A stretch of DNA of 17,402 nucleotides from JAVBPT01 sp031549455 (GCA_031549455.1 JAVBPT010000072.1:1-17402), one strand, 5' to 3'; counted from the stretch's first letter, positions 7,686 through 15,997 are shown. Made by a program: numbers and translations. Notes: a model not told the origin generated them from the sequence alone.

Positions 7686-9362
7686 TTAAATCTGATTCAG
7701 TAGCTCCTCAACTGTGATCTCGCTGCTCTCTTTATTTGCTCTCTGTTTGAACTCTACAATGTTTTCTCCCGCTTTTCTCCCGACCACAATTCTGTGTGGG
7801 ATTCCAAGTAGATCCGTGTCTTTAAATTTAACTCCCGGACGCTCATCCCGATCATCTAAAATAACCTCTAGATTTTTTTCTAATAACCGTTTATATAATT
7901 CTTCTGCAAGGGTGACCTGCACCATATCTTTCATATTGGCCGGAATAACCATATATTTATAGGGGGCTATTTCCTTTGGCCAAACAATTCCGTCCGCATC
8001 ATAGGATTGTTCAATAATCGCAGCGATTGTCCTCGAAACACCTATGCCATAACACCCCATATACATCGGTTTTTCTACCCCATCAAGGTCTGTAAAGTCA
8101 CAGTGCATCTTTTCGCTATATTTTGTTCCCAACTTAAAAATTTGCCCTACTTCTATGCCTCTTTCCATGAGGAGAGGCATTCCACAGAGCGGACAACGAT
8201 CCCCTTCCACCACTTCTATAATGTCCGCCACCGTTGCTTCAAAATCCCTTTTAAAGTTTACATTCAGTACATGCTGATCGCGTAGGTTGGCCCCAGTAAT
8301 GAAGTTAGGCGTATTGGCCAACTCCTTATCGATGATCATTTCACATTTTAAACCAACTGGACCAATAAAACCTGGTTCAGTACTTAAATATTTTTTGATT
8401 TCATCATCCTCCGCAAAAAGAAGTTCTTCCTCACCCGCACCAGTTATATTGCAAAGCTTTGCGAGATTGACATGACGATCACCTCTTACAAGTACTAGGA
8501 TAATACGCTCTCCCGTTTTATAAACCACTGATTTGGCACAGTTTTTGGTTTCTACACCAAGAAATGTCGCCACCTCTTCAATTGTTTTTTTATCTTTTGT
8601 TTCCACAATTTTGATTTCTTTTAACTTTTCTTCTTTTTTTTCAAATTTGGTTTCTGCCTTCTCCTGGTCTGCTGCATAATCGCACTTTGAGCAATATAAG
8701 ATCGCGCTCTCACCAACATCTGAAAGTGCCATAAATTGGTGCGATCCATCTCCTCCAATGGCACCCGTATCCGCTAGCACCGCTTTATATTTCAAACCAC
8801 AGCGATCAAATATCCTTTTGTATGTATCATACATCACATGGTAGGCCTCATCTAAATCCTTTTCGTTTACACCAAAAGAGTAAGCGTCCTTCATTAAAAA
8901 TTCCTTTGCTCGAATCAGACCAAAACGAGGACGTTTCTCATCTCGATATTTGGTCTGAATTTGGTAGATGATCATTGGCAGCTGCTTATAAGACTTGATT
9001 TGCTTCCGAACAATCTCTGTGAAAATCTCCTCATGTGTAGGGCCAAGACAAAACTCTCTTTCATTTCGATCCTTGAGTCTCATTAATCCAGCTCCATATT
9101 TTTCCCAGCGCCCAGACTCATCCCATAATTCCTTTGGCTGAAGAGCAGAACAAAGAATCTCCTCCGCCCCGGAGCGATTCATTTCCTCTCTTGTGATCTT
9201 CTCAACATTACGAAGCACTCTTAAACCAAGAGGTAAAAAGTGATAAACCCCCGATACTAGTTTTCTGATATATCCCGCCTTTATTAAAAGCTTATAACTC
9301 ACAATATCAGCATCTTTTGGGTCCTCTTTTTCTGTCTGTAAAAACATTTTTGACATTCTCAT
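7686..9362 (-). CDS. proS: Prolyl-tRNA synthetase, bacterial type with editing domain
   Basis: It charges tRNA-Pro with proline and clears mischarged alanyl-tRNA-Pro. The chosen start, ATG 9362, gives the canonical MRMSKMFLQT opening and sits 10 bases after AAGGAG (9373-9378). The ATG at 9371 is only 1 base from that site. The protein is 558 residues. Class II motif 1 spans about 45-70, motif 2 about 133-163 (YQIQTKYRDEKRPRFG, then RAKEFLMKDAYSF), and motif 3 about 435-451 (GCYGIGVSRTIAAIIEQ). The YbaK-like insertion (about 235-385) carries the editing lysine in CAKSV (Lys277) and a GxxxP loop, GFIGP. Two CxxC pairs flank the insertion (YCSKC, RCPLC), suggesting a structural zinc, as in other Firmicute enzymes. 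The anticodon-binding domain is C-terminal. It has its own promoter and a short leader with no T-box visible. Confidence 0.97.
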   Translation of the reverse strand: MRMSKMFLQTEKEDPKDADIVSYKLLIKAGYIRKLVSGVYHFLPLGLRVLRNVEKITREEMNRSGAEEILCSALQPKELWDESGRWEKYGAGLMRLKDRNEREFCLGPTHEEIFTEIVRKQIKSYKQLPMIIYQIQTKYRDEKRPRFGLIRAKEFLMKDAYSFGVNEKDLDEAYHVMYDTYKRIFDRCGLKYKAVLADTGAIGGDGSHQFMALSDVGESAILYCSKCDYAADQEKAETKFEKKEEKLKEIKIVETKDKKTIEEVATFLGVETKNCAKSVVYKTGERIILVLVRGDRHVNLAKLCNITGAGEEELLFAEDDEIKKYLSTEPGFIGPVGLKCEMIIDKELANTPNFITGANLRDQHVLNVNFKRDFEATVADIIEVVEGDRCPLCGMPLLMERGIEVGQIFKLGTKYSEKMHCDFTDLDGVEKPMYMGCYGIGVSRTIAAIIEQSYDADGIVWPKEIAPYKYMVIPANMKDMVQVTLAEELYKRLLEKNLEVILDDRDERPGVKFKDTDLLGIPHRIVVGRKAGENIVEFKQRANKESSEITVEELLNQI

Positions 9363-9395
9363 ATTCTTCATGCTCCTTACATTTCTAATAATTTT

Positions 9396-9424
9396 ATTCT
9401 ACTGATATTTAAATCTCTTGTCAA
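9396..9424 (-). promoter_or_regulatory. Sigma-A promoter of the proS-HD-ldhA unit
   Basis: On the minus strand TTGACA (9424-9419), a 17-base spacer and TAGAAT (9401-9396) give a near-consensus promoter. Transcription would start near 9389, leaving about 27 bases before the proS ATG. That is too short for a T-box leader. It sits just downstream of the terminator of the previous unit, which fits a separate transcription unit. Confidence 0.75.
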
Positions 9425-9443
9425 ACATAAATTTTTACAAACA

Positions 9444-9467
9444 AAAAGAGAACGTTTATTCCCTTTT
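9444..9467 (-). terminator. Intrinsic terminator after the 277-residue protein gene, stop codon in loop
   Basis: On the minus strand AAAAGGGAA (9467-9459) pairs with TTCTCTTTT (9452-9444), including one G-T pair, around TAAACG. TTTTTGTTTGT follows, counting the last stem bases. The loop begins with the TAA stop codon (9458-9456), so the rising arm is coding. The stem is AT-rich and probably of moderate strength. Confidence 0.6.
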
Positions 9468-10289
9468 GGCTTCCTCGATCTCCTCTAACATTCTCTTTGC
9501 TTCCTCTACCTGATACATTTTGTTTCCGTTCTCGACTATATACGCACATCTAGCCCTGGCATTGTGATACTCCTTTTGTTCAAAGTCCAACTTTGCCAAC
9601 TGATAATTCCCCGTAACCTTTTGAAACAAGAAATTCGATTCATTCAATGTCTTACTTAACATCTCTCTATATTTAAACTCATCTTGCTCTCCATGGGCAA
9701 GTTGTCCGTTCAAGATATTCAGCAAAAATCTTGTTGGTTTTTGGAGTCTATTGTTTTGCCTCAGCGTGTCTCGGATTTTTTCTACTTCTTCTCTTATCTC
9801 CCGAATCTTCTCCATATGATTTTGAATAAAAAATTGATTGGCTAATAGATTATAATAATGGAGCATATGCACAGGACGTCTTTTTCTAAACTCGAGGTTT
9901 AGAAGAATCTGATAAGACTCTTCTAAGCTGCCTATATAAAACAATCCCTGTGCCAGCCCAAGAGAAAGGATAATTGCTCCGTTTTTAGAACGTTCCTTTT
10001 CTTTTAGCTTTTTAAAAATTTCAACCAGTTTATAGGGATCACAATCCATATATAGTACTTTATATAAATTTGAAAAGCAAAGCAAATGGACGTACCTTAT
10101 GGTATAAACCATTACCAGAATAATCAAGTCGATTAAAATGTAGGTTTTGAAATTCAATCTATCTTCTATAAACAAGCAAAACACTGCGAAGATAAGCATA
10201 ATGAAAAGAACATACAATATTTTCATAAAATATACTTTTCCAAGATATTCACAAACAATTTGATCTGCTGTTTTGTTTTTGAATTTCAT
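9456..10289 (-). CDS. Membrane-anchored helical-repeat (TPR-like) protein, function unknown
   Basis: I do not recognise this protein as a named family. ATG 10289 is chosen because GAGGTGA (10292-10298) places GAGG 5 bases upstream; the in-frame GTG at 10295 overlaps that site. The 277 residues begin with a short polar stretch, then two hydrophobic helices at about 22-41 and 49-70, then a wholly helical region. Segments such as LGLAQGLFYIGSLEESYQIL and YQLAKLDFEQKEYHNARARC have the small/large residue spacing of tetratricopeptide repeats, so a protein-interaction scaffold facing the cytoplasm is plausible. The end is charged (EEAKRMLEEIEEAKRE). It starts 15 bases after topA and is followed by a terminator, so it is the last gene of the pspC-dprA-topA unit. 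Confidence 0.8.
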   Translation of the reverse strand: MKFKNKTADQIVCEYLGKVYFMKILYVLFIMLIFAVFCLFIEDRLNFKTYILIDLIILVMVYTIRYVHLLCFSNLYKVLYMDCDPYKLVEIFKKLKEKERSKNGAIILSLGLAQGLFYIGSLEESYQILLNLEFRKRRPVHMLHYYNLLANQFFIQNHMEKIREIREEVEKIRDTLRQNNRLQKPTRFLLNILNGQLAHGEQDEFKYREMLSKTLNESNFLFQKVTGNYQLAKLDFEQKEYHNARARCAYIVENGNKMYQVEEAKRMLEEIEEAKRE

Positions 10290-10304
10290 ACTCACCTCTA
10301 GGAT

Positions 10305-12422
10305 CTATTCTTTTTTGGCTTTTTTACTTTTTTCTACTCCCTTTTTGGGTCCCGGATTTGTCTTGCACTCTTGATTACTGCAGTAAATTGTTTTGGTTTT
10401 ATAACCCTTCTCTAGTAACAGTGAACCACACACCTTACACTTTTCGCCAGTTGGCCTGTCCCAGAACAGTGCATCACATGTTGGAGTATTGCTACAAGCA
10501 TAATATTTTTTTCCTTTTTTCGATTTCTTTTCTAAGATTTCCCCGCCGCACTTTGGACAGGTTACACCTGTTTTTACCACAATCGGTTTGGCATTTTTAC
10601 AATCCGGAAAACCTGGGCAAGCAAGAAATTTTCCAAATCTTCCTTGTTTGATTACCATTTTTCTGCCACATTTTTCGCAGACCTCGTCCGATTCCTCTTC
10701 TTTTAATTCTACCTTTTCTATGCTTTGGTCTGCAAGTTCAAGCTCTTTCTCAAAACCCACATAAAAATCTTTTAATATTTCTTTCCACTTTCGGTCCCCA
10801 CTAGCAATCTCATCCAGCCCCTCTTCTAACTTCGCCGTAAACTCTGTATCTACAATGTCCTCAAAGTGTTCTACCATTAGACCATTTACAATATTTCCGA
10901 GCTCCGTTGGCATAAGCTTATTCAACTCTTTGGTGATATATTGTCGGTCAATGATGGTGCTGATAATCGTGGCATATGTGCTTGGTCTCCCAATACCATT
11001 TTCTTCTAGTTCTTTCACAAGGCTTGCTTCTGTAAATCTTGGTGGTGGTTCTGTGAAGTGTTGTTTTTCTTCCAGCTCATCCAGAATCAATTGATCCCCC
11101 ACCTTCAATTCTTTTGGAATCGGATTCTTTTCCTCTTCCTCCTCACCCTTTGCGTCTGCATATATTCTCAAAAACCCATCGAATTTGATGGAAGAACCAC
11201 TGGCTCTTAGCTTATACGCACCATTTTGAATTTCTGCTGTAACCGTATCATACTCCGCTGCCGCCATAAGGCTCGACAACGTCCTCTCCCATATCAACTT
11301 GTACAACTTATATTGGTCTGATGTCAGCTGATCCTTTAGACTCTCCGGCGTTCTAGAAGGACTAGTTACCCTCACACCCTCATGCGCATCTTGTGTATTC
11401 TTGCTCGCTTTTTCTTTTCGGTACAAGTTCCCCGTGTATTCCTTCCCAAAACACTCTGCAATATAATCTGAAGTGCTTTGTTTAAACTCCTCTGAAAGCC
11501 TCGTTGAATCTGTACGCATGTATGTGATCAGACCTACATACCCCTCTAACTTTGTATTCACCCCTTCATACAATTGTTGTGCAATCTGCATTGTTTTTCT
11601 GGTTCCAAAACCAAGTCTTGAAAAGGCAGATTGTTGAAGTGTACTTGTTTTAAATGGCAGATACGGATTTCTATTCTTGACCCCCAGTTTAAGATCCGAT
11701 ACCACAAAATCGCCCTTCTTTAATTCCTGAGCAATTCTATTCGATTCTTCTTCGCTTTTTATCTCAATTTTCTGTTTATCCCGCTCGATTAGGTTGGCAG
11801 TAAAAACTCCCTTTGTTTCTTTTTTCTGTTTTAGAAACGCTTTAACGGTCCAATACTCCACCGGAATAAAGTTTAGAATGATATCTTCGCGGTCACAGAT
11901 AATTTTAAGCGCCACCGATTGTACTCTACCGGCGCTCAGACCCTTTGCAATTTTTCTCCACAAAAGCGGGCTAATCTGATACCCCACGATTCTATCCAAA
12001 AGTCTCCTTGCTTGCTGTGCATCCACCAGGTTCATGTCAATTTCCCTGGCATTTTTAATTGCATTTTTAACTGCCGTTTCTGTTATTTCGTGAAACTCAA
12101 TTCTGGTCACGTTTTTATCTGCAAGGTTTAAGGCATTGAGTAAATGCCACGAAATGGCTTCTCCTTCACGGTCAGGGTCTGTTGCGAGGAAAATCTTATC
12201 ACTATTTTTACATTCCTGTCTTAGCTTCTTAATCAGATCTCCCTTGCCTCTAATGTTAATGTATTCGGGTTCAAAATTATTTTTAATATCAATTCCCAAT
12301 TTGCTCTTAGGAAGATCCCGAATGTGACCCATTGAAGCTTCTACTTTGTAGCTGCTTCCCAAATATTTTTTAATTGTTTTTGACTTTGCCGGTGATTCAA
12401 CGATGACCAAATATTTTGCCAT
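10305..12422 (-). CDS. topA: DNA topoisomerase I (type IA)
   Basis: It relaxes negative supercoils by cutting and rejoining one DNA strand through a 5'-phosphotyrosine link. The 705 residues contain the N-terminal TOPRIM domain with Glu9 (VIVESPAKS) and Asp82/Asp84/Glu86 (ATDPDREGEA). The catalytic motif YMRTDSTRLS has Tyr301 and Arg303, and KELEENGIGRPSTYATIIS lies at about 470-488. Three C4 zinc fingers close the protein: Cys582/585/602/608, Cys622/625/643/649 and Cys662/665/681/686, before a basic tail. GGGGGAG lies 6 bases before the ATG, and the gene begins 12 bases after dprA, a common clostridial pairing. One oddity: the usual AHEAIRPT motif reads AHEGVRVT at 346-353. Identity is certain. 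Confidence 0.98.
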   Translation of the reverse strand: MAKYLVIVESPAKSKTIKKYLGSSYKVEASMGHIRDLPKSKLGIDIKNNFEPEYINIRGKGDLIKKLRQECKNSDKIFLATDPDREGEAISWHLLNALNLADKNVTRIEFHEITETAVKNAIKNAREIDMNLVDAQQARRLLDRIVGYQISPLLWRKIAKGLSAGRVQSVALKIICDREDIILNFIPVEYWTVKAFLKQKKETKGVFTANLIERDKQKIEIKSEEESNRIAQELKKGDFVVSDLKLGVKNRNPYLPFKTSTLQQSAFSRLGFGTRKTMQIAQQLYEGVNTKLEGYVGLITYMRTDSTRLSEEFKQSTSDYIAECFGKEYTGNLYRKEKASKNTQDAHEGVRVTSPSRTPESLKDQLTSDQYKLYKLIWERTLSSLMAAAEYDTVTAEIQNGAYKLRASGSSIKFDGFLRIYADAKGEEEEEKNPIPKELKVGDQLILDELEEKQHFTEPPPRFTEASLVKELEENGIGRPSTYATIISTIIDRQYITKELNKLMPTELGNIVNGLMVEHFEDIVDTEFTAKLEEGLDEIASGDRKWKEILKDFYVGFEKELELADQSIEKVELKEEESDEVCEKCGRKMVIKQGRFGKFLACPGFPDCKNAKPIVVKTGVTCPKCGGEILEKKSKKGKKYYACSNTPTCDALFWDRPTGEKCKVCGSLLLEKGYKTKTIYCSNQECKTNPGPKKGVEKSKKAKKE

Positions 12423-12434
12423 TTCATACTCCCC

Positions 12435-13289
12435 CTAATTTAACAAATTTAAAATATCTATATATGAAAGAATGGGAAAAGCCCCCTCTCGTATCAACTG
12501 ATTTGTGCCAGTACTGAGCTCACTATAAATATTGCCCGGCACAGCCCCCACATCTCTTCCCTGTTCCAACGCTTCCCGTGCCGTAATGAGTGAACCACTT
12601 TTTTGTTTTGCCTCCACCACCACCACCACTTTAGACATGCCACTAATGATTCTATTTCGCGCAGGAAAGTGATATTGTAATGGCTTTTCCTGAGGCAAAT
12701 ATTCAGAAAGCACCACACCTTCGTTCTTAATCCGTTTCATGAGCCCCTCATTTTCCTTTGGATAGCAAATTTCAAGACCACTCCCAAGAACTGCGATGGT
12801 CTTCCCTTTCGCTTTTAATGCACCCTCATGGGCATATGTATCGATCCCTTTTGCAAGACCGCTCACAATAGTCAAACCCTCTCGAGCCAAATTGTAGGAA
12901 AGCTCATAAGCAACCTTTTTGCCATACTCTGTACACTCCCTCGCTCCAACAATGGCAACACAAGTTTCTTGATGATCCAGACCTGTCCCTTCATAGTATA
13001 AAGCAAAAGGCGGATCGACTATATGTTTGAGTTCACTAGGATAATGGAGTTCGTTTAACCCTATCCAGCGAATACGATGGACGTCGAACAAAGTACTTAT
13101 AGCATCATTTAGATCCCCTGCTTTAGATAGCGCGATCCTTTCTACCTCTTTTGGCGTTAAGAAATCAAATGTAGTGGGTGCACTTTCATAAATTTTTTTT
13201 GCATCAGGATATACTGCCCATAACATCCTCTTCTTTTTATCGTCTATCTTCAAAATATTATTAAACCATACATCATATTTATTACTCAA
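12435..13289 (-). CDS. dprA: DNA processing protein DprA/Smf
   Basis: DprA binds incoming single-stranded DNA in transformation and loads RecA; it is also kept in many bacteria not known to be competent. The Rossmann-like core is clear: VAIVGARECTEYG, SGLAKGIDTYAHEGAL near 143-158, LGSGLEICYPKEN, the FPARNRIISG motif near 208-217, SGSLITAREALEQGRDVGAVPGNI (read in two parts), and NQLIREGA. The start is uncertain. No ATG fits; I favour TTG 13289, with GGTGA in the preceding bases, giving 284 residues and a 14-base gap after the pspC-like gene. The frame extends to a TTG at 13343, overlapping that gene by 40 bases. A (GTG)5 run encodes the five valines of SKVVVVVEA. No C-terminal winged helix is present. 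Confidence 0.93.
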   Translation of the reverse strand: MSNKYDVWFNNILKIDDKKKRMLWAVYPDAKKIYESAPTTFDFLTPKEVERIALSKAGDLNDAISTLFDVHRIRWIGLNELHYPSELKHIVDPPFALYYEGTGLDHQETCVAIVGARECTEYGKKVAYELSYNLAREGLTIVSGLAKGIDTYAHEGALKAKGKTIAVLGSGLEICYPKENEGLMKRIKNEGVVLSEYLPQEKPLQYHFPARNRIISGMSKVVVVVEAKQKSGSLITAREALEQGRDVGAVPGNIYSELSTGTNQLIREGAFPILSYIDILNLLN

Positions 13290-13303
13290 ATCTTCACCAC
13301 TTT

Positions 13304-13501
13304 CTATAGTGGACCTTCTGAATTTGGAATGATCGCCATACAAATAATATAAACAAGAATTCCCGGAAAGAAGCCCGTCATAATGGTGAGCAAGATATAT
13401 CCTACCCGAATCACCGTGCTATCCAGGTTAAAGTATTCACCCATCCCCCCGCAAACTCCGGCTATTTTTTTGTCTCGACTTGATAAATACAATCTTTTCA
13501 T
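13304..13501 (-). CDS. PspC-domain small membrane protein
   Basis: This is a 65-residue protein made almost entirely of one PspC domain, the membrane module first seen in phage-shock protein C and linked to envelope stress. The pattern KRLYLSSRDKKIAGVCGG, then EYFNLDSTVIRVGYIL and a hydrophobic segment to about residue 60, fits the family. ATG 13501 follows GGAGGGGAAAAC, an excellent ribosome site. The frame extends upstream to an ATG at 13543, but that stretch lies across the promoter and lacks a ribosome site. It is the first gene of a unit with dprA and topA. Its partner and role in Firmicutes are not established from this sequence. Confidence 0.88.
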   Translation of the reverse strand: MKRLYLSSRDKKIAGVCGGMGEYFNLDSTVIRVGYILLTIMTGFFPGILVYIICMAIIPNSEGPL

Positions 13502-13524
13502 GTTTTCCCCTCCAATAGTTTCCA

Positions 13525-13553
13525 ATTTTAACATAGTTTCCATAAATATACAA
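13525..13553 (-). promoter_or_regulatory. Candidate extended -10 promoter for the pspC-dprA-topA unit
   Basis: On the minus strand TTGTAT (13553-13548), a 17-base spacer and TAAAAT (13530-13525) are present. A TG one base upstream of the -10 (TGTTAAAAT) is the extended -10 form that tolerates a weak -35. The start would be near 13518, about 17 bases before the pspC-like ATG. The match is moderate. Confidence 0.5.
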
Positions 13554-13558
13554 GTTTT

Positions 13559-14449
13559 TTAGAAAAACCAGCCATTGGCCTTTAAAATCACTGCACCAAG
13601 AAGCACAATAATAGACCCCACCACTTTTCTAAAAATATTATCCTTTTCTTTCAAGAAAATTATACCTAGAAGCACAATAATAATGGTAGAGGTCTGCATT
13701 AAAGGTCCCACCTTTGAGGCATCGGCTTCCAACTTATATGCTGTATTAATGCAGAGTGGCGCAAAGATATAGAACGCACTAATCGCAACTAGCAGACTGG
13801 TCTTTTTATTCCATTTTAAAAGAGGCCGAATATCCAAATATTTTTTTGGAACAAATATAAAAGTTAGAAGGGCCGGTATAATAAACCCAAATACCTGATA
13901 TAACGAGGGGTCGATATATTTCATTGCCGCTTTATCTGCCGTTCCAGCCAAAGCAAAAACAATGGTGCTTAGAATACCGATTAGATAGTGAAGATTTATT
14001 CTCGTAAAAAACTGTTTACTATAGTATACAACCGCAAGACCTAAAAAAATCAGGGAAGCGCCCACCAGCTTATAGACAGTGAGATGCTCCGAGAAGAAGC
14101 AGACCCCTAATATCAGGTACCATATAATCTGAAGTGCTGTGATCAGCGCCATCTCAGAAGCATCAATCTTTTTTAGTGCAACAAAGAATAGTAGGTTGGC
14201 GCCAAAATATAAAAAGCAGGATAAGAGCGTTAGCGTAATCATCTTGGCGTCAAAAGTCCCCAAAGTATGAAAACTTTTGTAAGCAAGAGGAAGACTAAAC
14301 AAACCCACCAGGAGTTGATAAATCATGCTAAAGGCCATTGGATGAATTTCCAACCCCGTTAATAAAAATTTCTGTAAGATTCTTGAGAGCGATAAAATCA
14401 TCACCGCAATCACAATCAAAGTAAACCAATCATTTGTTAAGAATTCCAT
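13559..14449 (-). CDS. EamA-family (DMT superfamily) membrane transporter
   Basis: This is an integral membrane protein of the drug/metabolite transporter superfamily, whose members export or import small metabolites; the substrate cannot be told from sequence. It is 296 residues with about ten hydrophobic helices arranged as two EamA halves (about 10-145 and 155-292). The ends of the halves are typical: LTVYKLVGASLIFLGLAVVYY and FRKVVGSIIVLLGAVILKA. Each is preceded by a helix end with an acidic or lysine-rich turn (FFSEHLT, FLKEKDN). AAGGAGAATAA gives the ribosome site. The ATG abuts the stop codon of the upstream gene with no gap, so the two are almost certainly translationally coupled and may act together. 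Confidence 0.9.
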   Translation of the reverse strand: MEFLTNDWFTLIVIAVMILSLSRILQKFLLTGLEIHPMAFSMIYQLLVGLFSLPLAYKSFHTLGTFDAKMITLTLLSCFLYFGANLLFFVALKKIDASEMALITALQIIWYLILGVCFFSEHLTVYKLVGASLIFLGLAVVYYSKQFFTRINLHYLIGILSTIVFALAGTADKAAMKYIDPSLYQVFGFIIPALLTFIFVPKKYLDIRPLLKWNKKTSLLVAISAFYIFAPLCINTAYKLEADASKVGPLMQTSTIIIVLLGIIFLKEKDNIFRKVVGSIIVLLGAVILKANGWFF

Positions 14450-15943
14450 TTATTCTCCTTCCCTTACAAAGCATACGCTCGCTCTTCCATTTTGATAATC
14501 ACTTCTAAATACAAGCTCTGTCATATCAAATTGGTAAGTAAGCTCATACAAAATCTTTTCTGTATTTTTCTCCTCGTCAGACACCGTGATCATCTTCACT
14601 TCCGCTTCTCCGATCGCGTTCATAATCTCTTTAAAGCGCATTCCAGGGTGCGCACCACCAATGGTATAACTTTCGTCCAGCTCAATTCGTTCTACCCGAT
14701 CATTTGCCCAGACAAAGCTCATTTGATTCGAAAACTTGTCGTTGGTTTCCTCTGAATCAACCATCGAGCTCCTATTAATTTGCACCCGACCCAGTGTGCT
14801 TTGCACCTCTTGTTTAGTCATGGTCAAATACCTGGTTATGACTTTCATATGCTCTTTCGTATCTTCATAGATTGTCTTCTTGCTCAAATCCCCCACCGGT
14901 TTTATCTTTTGATCCTCCAGCGCATAAAAACTTCCTTCATATGCAAATAGCTTTTCACACTCAAGTTCGTTCATACATTTTTGATATGGGATTAAGACAA
15001 AATAAGTAGTATCAACCTGTGCAATAAAATCACTCACCCATACTGCCCCTTCAAAGATAGAAGTCTCTGAAAAATGCAGTATACTTTGTCTTTGATAATC
15101 ATCCCGCTCAACCCATGTTATTTTTTCAGAATCAATTACTATAATATAACGGGCCGTTTCAAAGAATTGATAATGGTTATACTGGCAAAGTCCAATCTGA
15201 TCCCAGGTATCATATTTTAAGATTTGCACCCGATTGAAGTCTTGATAAATAATGCAAGAATTAAAGATAGAAAGAGCATCTTCCGTCTTAGTGATCCCTT
15301 TCACCTTCCTGGTCTTTGTACTCATATAAAAGAGGATTCCATCTTTTTGGTAGAGCAATCCTCCATCCACGACACAAACAGTTTGAGCTCCCTCCTCAAG
15401 TTCGAATACTTCTTTTTTCTCTTCTTTTTCTAAATCATAGGCAACATATGTCTTCTCATCGCTAATGAAATATATTGTGTTTTTATTCAATATATAATTG
15501 GATTGGGATGAAAACGCAATGATTTCCGTTAATTTGCATTCCTCAGAAAGCTTAACCTTCGCCAAGGCGTTTCTTCCCTCTTCTCGCAAAACCAAATAAA
15601 GTATATCCAGATTCACAAAGTCAATGCATGTGAATGGAGACGAAAAAGTCCCCAAAAGCAGGTTACGCTCTATTTGGGGATCATAGTAATATAACTCATG
15701 CTGCTCCTCTAGATCCCTAGACATAAAAACAGAGCCTGATAATTCAAAAGTAACATCTGAAGAAAGGACTGCTTCATAGAAAGATACGTTTTCCAAGATG
15801 GATTCCTTTTCCTCTTTCTGTACAACCGTTTCCTCATGAACAGGTTTAAAGCTGATTTTTTTAAAATCATTTTTAAAAAAGAATAGTATTAAAAATAGGC
15901 ATTCTACCACAATCACTATGGCTATAAAATTTCTTACAGACAT
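14450..15943 (-). CDS. Membrane-anchored beta-propeller-like protein, function unknown
   Basis: I do not recognise a named family. The 497-residue protein has an N-terminal membrane anchor (about 5-23) with little before it, so the bulk probably faces outside. Residues about 60-350 contain repeated short strand pairs such as LYYYDPQIERNLLLG, YVAYDLEKEEKKEVFEL and LFYMSTKTRKVKGITK, the spacing of a beta-propeller. Residues about 370-497 form a separate domain with two similar openings, MTKQEVQSTLGR (375-386) and MRFKEIMNAIGE (435-446), reminiscent of small tandem sensor or inhibitor folds of the SmpA/BLIP type; this is a guess from pattern. AAAGGAGG lies 6 bases before the ATG, and a near-consensus promoter precedes it. 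It is coupled to the EamA transporter. Confidence 0.82.
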   Translation of the reverse strand: MSVRNFIAIVIVVECLFLILFFFKNDFKKISFKPVHEETVVQKEEKESILENVSFYEAVLSSDVTFELSGSVFMSRDLEEQHELYYYDPQIERNLLLGTFSSPFTCIDFVNLDILYLVLREEGRNALAKVKLSEECKLTEIIAFSSQSNYILNKNTIYFISDEKTYVAYDLEKEEKKEVFELEEGAQTVCVVDGGLLYQKDGILFYMSTKTRKVKGITKTEDALSIFNSCIIYQDFNRVQILKYDTWDQIGLCQYNHYQFFETARYIIVIDSEKITWVERDDYQRQSILHFSETSIFEGAVWVSDFIAQVDTTYFVLIPYQKCMNELECEKLFAYEGSFYALEDQKIKPVGDLSKKTIYEDTKEHMKVITRYLTMTKQEVQSTLGRVQINRSSMVDSEETNDKFSNQMSFVWANDRVERIELDESYTIGGAHPGMRFKEIMNAIGEAEVKMITVSDEEKNTEKILYELTYQFDMTELVFRSDYQNGRASVCFVREGE

Positions 15944-15969
15944 ACCTCTCCTCCTTTAACAATAATTTG

Positions 15970-15997
15970 ATTTTATATAGAAAAAACATTTTGTCAA
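15970..15997 (-). promoter_or_regulatory. Sigma-A promoter for the propeller-protein/EamA unit
   Basis: On the minus strand TTGACA (15997-15992), a 16-base spacer and TAAAAT (15975-15970) form a good promoter. The start would be near 15963, about 20 bases ahead of the ATG. The -35 box falls in the loop of a weak AT-rich hairpin at the end of the upstream gene. Confidence 0.68.

Noticed and set aside
9363..9395. T-box riboswitch ahead of proS
   Set aside because: The leader from the predicted start to the ATG is about 27 bases, far too short for a T-box, and no specifier stem or antiterminator is visible.
12616..12633. GTG triplet repeat in dprA as a possible phase-variable tract
   Set aside because: Five GTG codons encode the valine strand that DprA needs; triplet slippage would not shift frame, so it is not a plausible switch.
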